Positions 1 through 8,346 are shown, counted from the stretch's first letter. The stretch is DNA of 54,443 bases from Alphaproteobacteria bacterium (GCA_021325315.1 JAJPHK010000162.1:1-54443); one strand, 5' to 3'. The notes: generated from the letters alone by a model not told the origin. Made by a program: numbers and translations.

Positions 1-361
1 CTGAATCGGATCCGACTCCCCACGAGCGATAATACGGCTCCGCCGGTACCGGCCGGATCGGCGGCCGCATCCTGTACGCGTTCGGGTCGCGTTGATTGCT
101 CGGGAAGTAATACGGATCGTGGCTGTTGCTCGGATAGTAATCCGGAACGCCCTCGTTTTTCGTGATCGTCCGCCCATAGCCGTAGCAGCAGAAATACGGC
201 CGCTCGATCAGGACCGGCACGCCCGGGCGATAAAGTCCCCAATCGCGATAGGTGATCGTTCCGTCCCGCCACAACAAGGGCTCGTTATCCGCGCGCGCGA
301 GCTCGCGCGCGGGCAACATCAGCGCGGCGGCGAGCACAACGGCGGCGATCGAACGGTTCAC
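1..361 (-). CDS. Exported small protein, cut off by the left edge
   Basis: The minus strand reads from a GTG at 361 to the window edge without a stop, giving 120 codons. An AGGAG lies 5 nt before this GTG, which favours it over the in-frame GTG at 367. The N-terminus (VNRSIAAVVLAAALMLPA) is a signal peptide with an Ala-rich end. The mature part is rich in Tyr, Pro, Asn and Arg and contains a short repeated unit: YYPSNSHDP followed by YYFPSNQRDP. No family is recognised. The composition resembles small periplasmic or surface proteins of Hyphomicrobiales. It is divergent from the acyl-CoA dehydrogenase gene at 527, so 362-526 should hold both promoters. Confidence 0.65.
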   Translation of the reverse strand, partial: MNRSIAAVVLAAALMLPARELARADNEPLLWRDGTITYRDWGLYRPGVPVLIERPYFCCYGYGRTITKNEGVPDYYPSNSHDPYYFPSNQRDPNAYRMRPPIRPVPAEPYYRSWGVGSDS

Positions 362-526
362 GGTCACTCCTTGCAAGCCGCGTATTCTGCCATCCTAACG
401 CTGTGCGAACGTTACTGTTCTTGGCCGTCCTCGGCTTATGGTTAGCGCATCGCAACCGTTGCCATTTCATGCGATGGTTGGCCGTTATCGCGAATTTCTG
501 GGAATTTAGGACTGGACGGCACCATC

Positions 527-1753
527 ATGAACCTCGGCTTGAGCGAACCCGAACTCGCCCTGCAAAAGCGCGCCCGCGAATTCGCGAATGCGGTTGTCCG
601 CAAGCGCGGCATCGAGATCGACCGCACCGGCGAATATCCCTGGGACGTGGTCGAGGCCATGACCGCCGAAGGCTTTCTCGGCATGACGATCCCGCGCGAA
701 TACGGCGGCAAGGGCGCATCGTTTCTCGATGCCGTCCTGGTGATCGAGGAGCTGGGCAAGGCCTGCACCGTCGCCTCTCGGATCGTTGTCGAAACGAACA
801 TGGGCGCGATCTCCGCCGTGATGCATTACGGCTCGGAAGCGCAAAAGAAACTCGCCGCCGAACTCGTGCTCTCCGGCGACAAGCCCGCGATCTGCATTAC
901 CGAGCCCGATGCCGGGAGCGACGCCACCAACATGACGACGCGCGCTGACAAGCGCGGCGACACTTACGTCATCAACGGCCGCAAGCACTGGATCACCGGC
1001 GCGGGCGTTTCGAAGCTGCATCTCATCTTCGCGAAAGTGTTCGATGAGCAGAACCGTCCGCTCGGCATCGGCGGATTCCTCGCCGTGCGCGATAAGGACA
1101 AGGGCCTGAAATTCGTGAAACGCGAGCCGACCATGGGCTTGCGCGGCATGCCGGAGGGCGAACTTGCTTTCGAAAATCTCGAAGTACCTGCTTCGATGAT
1201 GCTGGCGCCGCCCTCGGGCATCAAGCGCGGCTTTTTCGATTTGATGAACGCCTACAATTCCCAGCGCGTCGGCGCGGGCACGGTCGCGCTCGGTGTCGCA
1301 GGAGGTGCGTTCGACTACGCGCTCGAATGGATCAAAACGCGCGAGCAATTCGGCCGCCCGATTGCCGAATTCCAGGGCTTGCAGTGGATGCTCGCCGACA
1401 TGCAGGTGGCGCTCACCGCCTCGCGCCTGATGCTTTACACGGCGGCACGCTCCAGGGGGCCGAACGGCAGCCCCTTCCCCGACCCGGAACTCGCGGCGCA
1501 GGCGAAAATCTTCGCCTCCGAATCCGCGATCAAGATCGTGAACGACGCGCTGCAGTTTTACGGCGCACGCGGCTATTCCAACAATTTCCCGATCGAGCGC
1601 ATGGCGCGCGACGTGCGTATGTTCACGATCGGCGGCGGAACCGCGCAGGTCTTGCGCACCCTGGTCGCCGCGAAAGCGCTCGGCTGGAAGCTGCCGCAAA
1701 CCCGCGAAGGCTATCTCGACATCGTCAACAAGAAGAAATCGGCGGCGGAATGA
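527..1753 (+). CDS. Acyl-CoA dehydrogenase-fold flavoprotein lacking the usual catalytic Glu (possible desulfinase type)
   Basis: The 408-residue protein has the full acyl-CoA dehydrogenase layout: helical N-domain, beta-domain with the FAD-binding CITEPDAGSD (about 123-132) and HWITGAG (154-160), then the C-domain with REQFGRPI (272-279). The two places where these enzymes carry the catalytic glutamate are both changed. The medium-chain-type position (usually YEGT) reads GGGT with Gly370. The isovaleryl-type position (usually ER) reads QR with Gln246. An Arg sits at 85 next to the acyl pocket region. An ordinary alpha,beta-dehydrogenation is therefore doubtful. From memory of the family, 3-sulfinopropionyl-CoA desulfinases share this pattern (Gln246, Arg84). 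That is inference, and no sulfur-metabolism neighbours support it. FAD and acyl-CoA binding are likely. Confidence 0.9.
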   Translation: MNLGLSEPELALQKRAREFANAVVRKRGIEIDRTGEYPWDVVEAMTAEGFLGMTIPREYGGKGASFLDAVLVIEELGKACTVASRIVVETNMGAISAVMHYGSEAQKKLAAELVLSGDKPAICITEPDAGSDATNMTTRADKRGDTYVINGRKHWITGAGVSKLHLIFAKVFDEQNRPLGIGGFLAVRDKDKGLKFVKREPTMGLRGMPEGELAFENLEVPASMMLAPPSGIKRGFFDLMNAYNSQRVGAGTVALGVAGGAFDYALEWIKTREQFGRPIAEFQGLQWMLADMQVALTASRLMLYTAARSRGPNGSPFPDPELAAQAKIFASESAIKIVNDALQFYGARGYSNNFPIERMARDVRMFTIGGGTAQVLRTLVAAKALGWKLPQTREGYLDIVNKKKSAAE

Positions 1754-1907
1754 TCCCGTAAAGGCGTGTGTTCGCTGGAAAATCCGGAGGTGCTCCCGTT
1801 TTTCCGAGAATGTGGTAAGCCGCCGTTTACGTCGTTTGATTTGGTGATGGACCCGGATTCCCGCAGACGAATTAGCAAATCAGCAAGCGGAAGCGGCGAG
1901 CATTCGC

Positions 1908-2198
1908 ATGAAATTCGGTTCCCGCCGGGAAGGCCGGTTCATGATCGCGAACGATCGCAGACGCATTAAGCGCACCCAGGTCCTCAAGCATGCGAGAATC
2001 CTCCCGCTGGATTCTGCGCATGAGCTCGATTGCGTCATTTGCGATGTGACCAATCTGGGCGCGGGCCTGCGCATCCCTCCTTCTGTTTCTGCACCGCAAA
2101 CATTCGAGCTGGTCTTCGGCTCCACGCTTTTCCGGCGGCGCTGCGAGGTTAAATGGGCCTTGGGTGAGCGGCTCGGCGTCGCCTTTACCGAGGTTTAA
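1908..2198 (+). CDS. Small PilZ-domain protein
   Basis: This 96-residue protein fits a lone PilZ domain, the cyclic-di-GMP-binding fold. The RxxxR-type motif appears as RRRIKRTQV (about 18-26) and the second motif as DVTNLGAGLRI, close to the (D/N)xSxxG consensus but with Asn-Leu in place of Ser-x. Translation could start at ATG 1908 or at ATG 1941 (MIANDRRR), which would remove 11 residues. Neither has a strong ribosome site. It lies between the acyl-CoA dehydrogenase and the glycosyltransferase island and could bring cyclic-di-GMP control to polysaccharide synthesis, but that link is only positional. Confidence 0.7.
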   Translation: MKFGSRREGRFMIANDRRRIKRTQVLKHARILPLDSAHELDCVICDVTNLGAGLRIPPSVSAPQTFELVFGSTLFRRRCEVKWALGERLGVAFTEV

Positions 2199-2216
2199 AA
2201 CGTTTTCGGCGAAAGT

Positions 2217-3014
2217 TCAGCGGCGGAGTGACGCTTGGCGAAGAAGATAATTAAAGCAAGAATTCTCTGCATATCGCTCCGGATCGCCCTTATGGGTCAA
2301 CTTCAGTAGCGGCACGAGCTTGCCCTGAAGGACGTCACGATCGGCATCGGAGACTGGCGCAGCAAGTTTTTCCGCATAAGGCACAAAATAATGCGGACCG
2401 TCCGCGGATACCTGGGGCGTCTCAGCCCATATTTTCCGGAAGCGCCTGTCGGTTTTTACTGCTTCATCAAATAATGCGTGAAACCAGAAATAGGTGTGAC
2501 GCTGTTCGCGTTTTCTCCAGTAAAGAAGACACCGGCGGTACCACGCCTCCACGATATAATTGCCGGGCTTAGCGGCGAGAAACCAGCTTGAAATAACGCG
2601 CTCAGGCGCCAATCGGGCGAACGCAAAGAAACCGCTTCGCATGTTTTCATCAAGCCATGTATCGAGCGGCCGAAGGCAGTAAACGGTGCTGTCCGCCCAT
2701 ATTCCACCATAACGGCGCAAGAGAGCGATCCGAACCACGTCAGCCAAGGCTTCCGGCTCGATATTCTTGCGGGCGACAATCGAGAACAATTCGTCGTCCC
2801 GAAGCAAATCGTCCAGGACGGCGCGTTCAAGCGCACGAATGGTCCAACCCGGATTGTGCATTTGCCAAGTCTTCAGACTGGCCTGCACGATGGCGGGTGC
2901 CGCAGCCCATCCTTGCAGCCATAAAATCCAAATGATCCGGGGAATTTCCCCGCTCGCTCCGGGACCTTGAAAGATCGTGACGCGATCAAAAATGCGCTGC
3001 AATCGGGCAAACAT
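2217..3014 (-). CDS. Capsular-polysaccharide-type glycosyltransferase (Caps_synth / OCH1-like DXD family)
   Basis: The 265-residue protein matches the sugar-transfer family typified by GEIPRIIWILW near residue 22 and ADVVRIALLRRYGGIWADST at 91-110, where the WAD-ST segment replaces the classical DXD metal/nucleotide-sugar site. There is no signal peptide or membrane span, so it should act in the cytoplasm on a lipid-linked or protein acceptor. It is divergent from the SDR gene (71 nt to that start) and lies at the left end of a cluster with three more glycosyltransferases. Local base composition is a little more AT-rich than the flanking housekeeping genes, which would fit an acquired surface-polymer island. 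The sugar and acceptor cannot be read from the sequence. Confidence 0.8.
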   Translation of the reverse strand: MFARLQRIFDRVTIFQGPGASGEIPRIIWILWLQGWAAAPAIVQASLKTWQMHNPGWTIRALERAVLDDLLRDDELFSIVARKNIEPEALADVVRIALLRRYGGIWADSTVYCLRPLDTWLDENMRSGFFAFARLAPERVISSWFLAAKPGNYIVEAWYRRCLLYWRKREQRHTYFWFHALFDEAVKTDRRFRKIWAETPQVSADGPHYFVPYAEKLAAPVSDADRDVLQGKLVPLLKLTHKGDPERYAENSCFNYLLRQASLRR

Positions 3015-3085
3015 CGGCGCGCTTTCAAAAGGCCCGGGCTATGATATGTGTCCGGCCAGAAACATTCTCTATCAACCCGACTTCG

Positions 3086-3844
3086 ATGGACAAGAAGCGT
3101 TTTCACGACAAGGTTGCCGTGATTACCGGCGCTGCGCGCGGCATTGGGTTCGCCTGCGCGGAGCGATTCATTTCCGAAGGGGCGCGGGTTGCTCTCATCG
3201 ACATCGACGAAAAAGGTGCCGACGCTGCGCGCAAACTAGGATCCGGCGCTGTCTTTCTCAAATGCGATGTGGGCGAACGAGCGCAGATTGAAAGCGCGAT
3301 CGCCAGGTTCCCGAAGACACACGCTGACGTCGACATTCTGGTTAATAATGCAGCGGTCCCCTGTCGCGGCGATATTCTTGCCTTGACCGAAGAGGATTTT
3401 TTGCACGCCTTGAAAGTGAACCTGCTGGGCGCTTTTCATTTCAGCCAGCTTTGCGCGCGGCAAATGATGCAGCGGGCCTGCGAGGGCAATCCCCCAGGCA
3501 CGATCATCAACATCGGTTCGATCAATTCAGTTCTCGCGATGCCGGAAGCCACTGCCTATTGCGCTTCCAAGGGTGCGTTATTGCAGCTGACCCGTGCGAG
3601 CGCGCTTGCGCTTGCGCCTTATGGTATTCGGGTAAATGCGGTCGGGCCCGGATCTGTCGCGACCGAGAGAAATACAGAGTCGCTGGGTAGGGTATCGGCC
3701 CGCACCCCGCTCGGCCGTTTCGGAACGCCGGAAGAAATCGCGGGCGTCGTGGCCTTCTTGGCTTCGCCAGACGCAGCTTATATAACCGGTGAGATTATTT
3801 ACGTTGACGGAGGGCGGCTCGTCTTGAATTACACGGCGCGATGA
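3086..3844 (+). CDS. Short-chain dehydrogenase/reductase
   Basis: A classical SDR of 252 residues when started at ATG 3086 (MDKKRFHDKV). An upstream ATG at 3041 is in frame but adds 15 residues unlike the family. The NAD(P)-binding motif TGAARGIG is at 14-21, followed by LVNNAA and the catalytic Ser in NIGSIN and YCASK (Tyr-x-x-x-Lys). The C-terminus AAYITGEIIYVDGG is the standard family ending. An Asp ends the second strand (IDID), which favours NAD over NADP. The stop is 67 nt before the PqqD-like gene in the same direction, so it may head that operon. The substrate is unknown; a nucleotide-sugar or sugar oxidation would suit the neighbours. Confidence 0.88.
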   Translation: MDKKRFHDKVAVITGAARGIGFACAERFISEGARVALIDIDEKGADAARKLGSGAVFLKCDVGERAQIESAIARFPKTHADVDILVNNAAVPCRGDILALTEEDFLHALKVNLLGAFHFSQLCARQMMQRACEGNPPGTIINIGSINSVLAMPEATAYCASKGALLQLTRASALALAPYGIRVNAVGPGSVATERNTESLGRVSARTPLGRFGTPEEIAGVVAFLASPDAAYITGEIIYVDGGRLVLNYTAR

Positions 3845-3910
3845 AAGCGCCGCCTTCATCGAGCGAGCTTGCCATCTTATTTTACAGAACAAACCGGAAG
3901 GAATTTGACG

Positions 3911-4333
3911 ATGTCTGCGTCGGCGTATGCGGTTGCGAGCAAGAGCATCATCGCGAAGAGTTTCGATTCCGAATTGACACTGATCAATCTGGATACGGGA
4001 CAGTATTTCGCCGCCGGTGGCAGCGCAGTCGATTTCTGGGAGGCCATCTCGCCGGGCGCGACTGTCGCGCGCGTCGAGCAGATGCTTCTCGCCCGATACC
4101 TCGCTTCCGAGGAGGTCGTCAAAATAGAAGTGGAGAAATTGCTGCGGCTGTTTCTCGAACATGGGCTTCTTGCCGAGTCGGCTGCTACCGGGGACGAAAT
4201 TCCAGCGTCGAGCGGACAACAAAAGCCCTGGGAGTCAGGATGGCTCGAAGTGTACGGCGACATGAAAGAGCTTCTGCTGCTCGACCCGATCCACGACGTC
4301 GAAACCGAATGGCCGGTCGCGAAAAAGGCCTGA
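3911..4333 (+). CDS. PqqD-like RiPP-recognition protein with a leader-peptide-like C-terminal tail
   Basis: The start at ATG 3911 follows GGAAGGA at a good spacing and gives 140 residues. Residues about 10-90 match the PqqD/RRE fold that binds leader peptides: the INLDTGQYFAAG strand, SAVDFWEAISPG, then helices and FLEHGLL. After a linker the protein ends in a separate conserved-looking segment: PWESGWLEVYGDMKELLLL (106-124), DPIHDVETEWP (125-135). The aromatic-x-x-x-aromatic-Leu and Tyr-Gly-Asp pattern resembles lasso-peptide leaders (YxxPxL...G...L). Ordinary PqqD proteins (about 90 residues) lack such a tail. The gene sits 1 nt before the HprK-like kinase gene. I infer the tail is either the partner-docking segment or itself the modified substrate. 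Confidence 0.85.
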   Translation: MSASAYAVASKSIIAKSFDSELTLINLDTGQYFAAGGSAVDFWEAISPGATVARVEQMLLARYLASEEVVKIEVEKLLRLFLEHGLLAESAATGDEIPASSGQQKPWESGWLEVYGDMKELLLLDPIHDVETEWPVAKKA

Positions 4334-4334
4334 C

Positions 4335-5393
4335 ATGGCCGGGTCCATCCATTCGGACTTGCTTAATGCTCTTTCAGTAGCCGCAGCCGAATTTTTCGAC
4401 CGGTCCGCCAAGCAAAATTTTCATCATACTGCTTCGCTGAAGCTCGGCCCGTTTTCCGTTCGGTTGTCCTGCCAGACGGAGCCGTTATACGCGGTGCTAG
4501 TGCCGCAATTCGGGCTCGTTGCGCAGAAAAGCGAAGCCACACCCGATCTTGTCGTTCGCGTTATGCAAGATGCGGAAAGCCTTGCGCACTTGCAAAAGTG
4601 CTGGTCAGCGTTCGGTCTTCCCGAACCGTACACCTCGACAACTGTCAGACATGGCGATCTGCGCATTCACGCCGAATTCGACGAACAAGGGCTTGCGATT
4701 CTTTTCGTGCTCGATATCGCCATCGGTGCCGCCGTCTACGCGGCTGCGGCGGCAGAGCGGGTAAGGAAAATCGAAGGCGCCTATCCGCTCCTGTTGCTTC
4801 TGCGGCTGTGGTCGGAACGGACGCCTTATCTCTGGACGCACGGGGCTGTTGTCGGCGCCGGCAAGGCCGGTGTGCTGATCACAGGCATTGGCGGGGCAGG
4901 GAAATCCTCGACCTCGCTTTCCGTAACCGGCGGCAAGCTCAAGCTGATCGGAGATGACCACGTATTTATCGGCCCCGACCGGATCGCACATTCGATCTAC
5001 TGCACAATTAGGGTCCGCGAAGACATGCTTCCCCGGATCGAAGCCCTCGATCCGTGGTTCGGCAAGCAATGGTTTTACTGGCGCGACAAGCCCTCGCAGA
5101 TTCTGCCGGCGGACAAGCATCATTTCTTCGCTCGCCAGGCGCCGCTGAAGGCCATCGTCCTGCTTCGCCATCATTGCGATGATGCCCTGACGTTTCACCC
5201 CCTGCCCCGGATTGCCGGCTTGCGCGCCATTACGCCGGTGACGGTGACCCGCTACTATTCCGACCCGATGGCCACGCTCGAAAAGCTCATCGGGATCGTC
5301 GCTCCGCTTCCGGTGTATGAGTTTCGCACCTCTCCGGATTTGTCCACGATGCGCGATCCCTTTGAACGTTTCGTGAGAACTCTCGAAGGATGA
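4335..5393 (+). CDS. HPr-kinase-related ATP-dependent kinase (HprK-rel type)
   Basis: A 352-residue protein with a variable N-terminal half and an HprK-like P-loop kinase from about 165 on. The Walker A is GIGGAGKSS at 184-192. The GDDHVFI segment at 206-212 corresponds to the ADDxV metal/catalytic strand of HPr kinase/phosphorylase. No HPr or PTS genes are nearby, and the N-domain is not that of true HprK. Related kinases occur beside PqqD-like proteins, and in the paeninodin lasso-peptide cluster such a kinase (PadeK) phosphorylates the precursor peptide. A similar role on a peptide or glycan-linked substrate is inferred here. It starts 1 nt after the PqqD-like stop and overlaps the next gene by ATGA, so all are translationally coupled. 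Confidence 0.85.
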   Translation: MAGSIHSDLLNALSVAAAEFFDRSAKQNFHHTASLKLGPFSVRLSCQTEPLYAVLVPQFGLVAQKSEATPDLVVRVMQDAESLAHLQKCWSAFGLPEPYTSTTVRHGDLRIHAEFDEQGLAILFVLDIAIGAAVYAAAAAERVRKIEGAYPLLLLLRLWSERTPYLWTHGAVVGAGKAGVLITGIGGAGKSSTSLSVTGGKLKLIGDDHVFIGPDRIAHSIYCTIRVREDMLPRIEALDPWFGKQWFYWRDKPSQILPADKHHFFARQAPLKAIVLLRHHCDDALTFHPLPRIAGLRAITPVTVTRYYSDPMATLEKLIGIVAPLPVYEFRTSPDLSTMRDPFERFVRTLEG

Positions 5394-6100
5394 CCATGAC
5401 CGCGCCTTCTGTCTCTGGGATCATCGCTGTCCGCAACGGCGCGAACTATCTTGCCGAAGCGGTCGAGAGCTGCCTCGCGCAGACGCTGGCGCTAAGCGAA
5501 ATTCTCGTCGTGGACGACGGTTCGACGGATAGAACCGCCGATATAGCACGCGGCTTCGGCGGGCGCGTACGGCTCGTGCGGCAGGATTGGAGCGGAGTCG
5601 GTGCTGCGCTCAACAATGGGATTTCCCGCGCTTCTTCCGAATTCATCGCCTTTCTCGACCATGACGATATTTGGCTGCCAGAAAAGACTGCACTTCAGTA
5701 CGCGCGTTTGCGCGAGAATTCCGAACTGGAAGCCGTATTCTGCCATACCGAACAATTTATATCGCCGGAGCTGTTGGAAACATTGCGCGATAAGGTCCGT
5801 CTGCCGGCTGGATCGCAACCAGGTATCATGGCTTCGGGGATGCTCATCCGGAAAATCGCCTTCGATCGTCTCGGCCTGTTCGGCGGCGGCCAAAAGAATG
5901 CTGTTGCATTCGGCCCCTGGTATGCTCGCGCGCTTCAGCGGTCTCTCCGCAGCGAAATCCTTGCCGAAACGCTTGCACGCCGGCGAATTCACGATTCCAA
6001 CTACACGCGAACGGAAAGACGGGACTATCACGAGCATTTGCTCGCCTTCATCCGCGATGTCACGCGGCAAAAGCGGAATTCCAACAGCACTTCCGAATGA
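5390..6100 (+). CDS. Family 2 glycosyltransferase
   Basis: The 236-residue protein has the GT-A fold signature of family 2: VSGIIAVRNG at the start, ILVVDDGSTDRTADIA (about 38-53) and FLDHDDIW, where the DHDD segment is the metal-binding DXD. It lacks membrane spans, so it is cytoplasmic, and the C-terminal region is short for the family (236 versus 250-320). It overlaps the kinase stop and the next glycosyltransferase start by 4 nt each (ATGA), so kinase, GT2 and GT4 must be made together. The sugar is not predictable. Its coupling to the PqqD/kinase pair suggests that glycosylation and phosphorylation act on the same product. Confidence 0.88.
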   Translation: MTMTAPSVSGIIAVRNGANYLAEAVESCLAQTLALSEILVVDDGSTDRTADIARGFGGRVRLVRQDWSGVGAALNNGISRASSEFIAFLDHDDIWLPEKTALQYARLRENSELEAVFCHTEQFISPELLETLRDKVRLPAGSQPGIMASGMLIRKIAFDRLGLFGGGQKNAVAFGPWYARALQRSLRSEILAETLARRRIHDSNYTRTERRDYHEHLLAFIRDVTRQKRNSNSTSE

Positions 6101-7254
6101 AGCCGCCCGTGCCGGAAAGAAGATTAAATATCCTGTTCTGGAACGAGCCGTACCTGCCGATGATCGGCGGGGTAGAACTTTTCACGGCACGCCTTGCGGC
6201 TGTTCTCATAAGCCGCGGTCATCGAGTCTCGGTCGTCGCGGATCGCATTCCGTCGAACACAAGCGAATTTGAAGTCATCGACGGCGTATCAGTGTATCGG
6301 TTCCCGTTCCGAAAAACGTTGCAGGCCCTAAGCGGTCCCGGCGCAGAAGGCATGGAGCAATTTTCCGCGATTATCCGGCGGATAAAATCGCTGAAACGGG
6401 ATTTGCAACCCGATATCGTCCACATCAATTTTACCGGGCCGACCCCGCTATTCCATTTTCGAACGCTTGCAGACTCGGTATCTCAAACTGTGGTGACGTT
6501 TCAGGCGGCGCTGTTCGACCAACCCGCATCGATAGAGGGACTCGTTTCGACAATCCTGGAAAAAGCCAAATCCGTCGTTGCAGTTTCTCGTGCTGCAGCG
6601 AGAAATATCGAGCGGCATACTGGATTTCCCTTGAATAGGATTTCGATTGTCTTTCCCGGTATCCCTCATGCGTTGTTCGCCGCGCATCCGGAAAAAAGCG
6701 CCGCGGAACCCACGGTGGTTTTCCTCGGAAGGCTGGTTAAAGACAAAGGCGTCGACATCGCCATCCAAGCGATGGCGATATTAAAGCATGGAGCCAAGCT
6801 GAGTGTAATCGGCGACGGGCCCGAGCGTCCTGCCCTTGAGGCGCTCGTTCAACAATTGGATCTGCAACATTCCGTGCACTTCGCTGGCCGTGTCGATGAC
6901 GACACACGGCGCGATATGTTGGCAAAGGCTCACGTGATGATCGTTCCGTCACGTCATGAAGAGTTGTTTGGCATGGTCGCAGCCGAAGGGGCGCTTTCAT
7001 CGCTTCCCGTTATCGCAGCGCGGATGGGCGGATTGCCGGAAGTCGTGGCCGATGGAGAAACCGGAATTATCGTTCCGCCGGACGACCCTGTGGCGCTGGC
7101 GCAGGCGTTGGATCGGGTGCTGGCCGATCCGCAGCTCGCCGCGCGCATGGGGAGGAACGGCCGCGAGAGAGCCCTGCGCGAGTTTTCGCTCGAAAACACC
7201 GCCGATCGCTATGAGCGAATTTATTTCGATGCGCTAGACAAGGCTGTCGGATAG
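6097..7254 (+). CDS. Family 4 glycosyltransferase
   Basis: A 385-residue GT-B enzyme. The N-domain opens with the glycine-rich GGVELFTARLA and contains DIVHINFTGPTPLFHF. The C-domain has VVFLGRLVKDKGVDIAIQA, IGDGPERPALEAL, and the nucleotide-sugar-binding ESXXXE-like region EELFGMVAAEGALSSLPVIA, ending GLPEVVADGETGIIVPPDD. The residue order is typical of retaining GT4 enzymes such as mannosyl- or glucosyltransferases. It is the last gene of the coupled operon and converges with a second GT4 gene, overlapping it by 21 nt at the 3' ends. The two proteins are clear paralogues. Confidence 0.9.
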   Translation: MKPPVPERRLNILFWNEPYLPMIGGVELFTARLAAVLISRGHRVSVVADRIPSNTSEFEVIDGVSVYRFPFRKTLQALSGPGAEGMEQFSAIIRRIKSLKRDLQPDIVHINFTGPTPLFHFRTLADSVSQTVVTFQAALFDQPASIEGLVSTILEKAKSVVAVSRAAARNIERHTGFPLNRISIVFPGIPHALFAAHPEKSAAEPTVVFLGRLVKDKGVDIAIQAMAILKHGAKLSVIGDGPERPALEALVQQLDLQHSVHFAGRVDDDTRRDMLAKAHVMIVPSRHEELFGMVAAEGALSSLPVIAARMGGLPEVVADGETGIIVPPDDPVALAQALDRVLADPQLAARMGRNGRERALREFSLENTADRYERIYFDALDKAVG

Positions 7255-8346
7255 CAATTCCTGATAGAGCCGCTCGTATTTTTCGGTCATCGCGGTAAGC
7301 GTAAATTCCGCGATCGCGCGCCCCCGCGCGCGTTTTCCGTATTGCTTCGCGGTTTCGGGTTCCAGAAGGAGTTTTTCCATCACCCCGGCCAGTTGCCCCG
7401 CATCGCCCGGTTCGACCAGCAAGCCGGTTTCTCCATGCAGCACGATTTCAGGAAGCCCGCCAATCTTCGAGGCGATGACGGCTTTGCCAGCAAGCGCCGC
7501 TTCTGTCGCGACAAGCGGCGCTGGATCGCTGAAAATGGACGGGATGACCACGGCCGCGGCTTCCGCCATGCAGCGCGCGAGCGATTCCTGCGGTAACATC
7601 CCGGCAAATTCGATAATATCGCGCAGCCCCATTCGCGAAATTTGCTCTTCGAGCAGAGCGCGCTCCGGACCCGCGCCGACGATCCGGAGCTTCGCCTTGT
7701 GGCGTGCTGTCAGCTTCGAGAAAGCCTCGATCAGAACCTGCACCCCTTTGTCGCGCACCAGCCGCCCGGCGAAGACAAAAACCGGCTCCGCTGACGACGC
7801 TTCATACGTTTTCAAAAAGCGCCCCTCATGCACGCCGTTCCGGATGACCTCCACTTTTCCTTCCGGAAGCGACAGCACTTCCTCCAGATGGCTTGCCAAA
7901 AACCGGGACGGAGCGATCAGCCGGCCGACCTGCACCGCCAGCGTCTTTCCAAGCTGCAGCCCGCCCGGCGCGGTATCGAGCGGGCTATGAAACACGACAA
8001 CTGCCGCATCTTTCCTCGGCTTCGTACGCAGATAGAAAAACGGGCTCGCATCGGTGAAATTGATATGGACGAGGTCGGGACGAAAACGCTGCCGCAAGCC
8101 GGCAACTTCCTTCTGGATCTCGAAAATCGCCGCATGATCCCGTGACGTCAGAGCCTGGAAGAACGGGAAGCGGTGAACTGGAATTCCCTCAATTATTGCA
8201 TGGCGATCAAAAGATTCGTTCGAATGGCTGGAGACGACCAGAACGTCGTGGCCTTTCGCGGCTAGTTTATGTGCGAGATTTTGGGTATAGATTTCCACCC
8301 CTCCCAGGGACGGCGCATATTCCTGATTCCAAAACATAATCCGCAA
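7234..8346 (-). CDS. Family 4 glycosyltransferase, convergent paralogue
   Basis: The 370-residue GT-B protein is closely similar to the product of the convergent gene at 6097: FWNQEYAPSLGGVEIYTQNLA against FWNEPYLPMIGGVELFTARLA, and DLVHINFTDASPFFYLRT against DIVHINFTGPTPLFHFRT. The C-domain has FVFAGRLVRDKGVQVLIEAF, GAGPERALLEEQ and a donor-site region SDPAPLVATEAALAGKAVIASK in which the first acidic residue of the usual motif is Asp. Its gene overlaps the paralogue's 3' end by 21 nt and is divergent from the nucleotidyltransferase gene with only 51 nt between starts, so that short gap must hold both promoters or one shared element. Confidence 0.9.
   Translation of the reverse strand: MRIMFWNQEYAPSLGGVEIYTQNLAHKLAAKGHDVLVVSSHSNESFDRHAIIEGIPVHRFPFFQALTSRDHAAIFEIQKEVAGLRQRFRPDLVHINFTDASPFFYLRTKPRKDAAVVVFHSPLDTAPGGLQLGKTLAVQVGRLIAPSRFLASHLEEVLSLPEGKVEVIRNGVHEGRFLKTYEASSAEPVFVFAGRLVRDKGVQVLIEAFSKLTARHKAKLRIVGAGPERALLEEQISRMGLRDIIEFAGMLPQESLARCMAEAAAVVIPSIFSDPAPLVATEAALAGKAVIASKIGGLPEIVLHGETGLLVEPGDAGQLAGVMEKLLLEPETAKQYGKRARGRAIAEFTLTAMTEKYERLYQELLSDSLV

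Noticed and set aside
1766-1969. Plus-strand 67-codon frame overlapping the PilZ gene start
   Set aside because: It overlaps the PilZ gene in another frame, and has no signal, domain or ribosome site.
4154-4333. Separate small gene for the tail of the PqqD-like protein
   Set aside because: There is no in-frame start with a ribosome site between the RRE domain and the tail; the reading frame is continuous.
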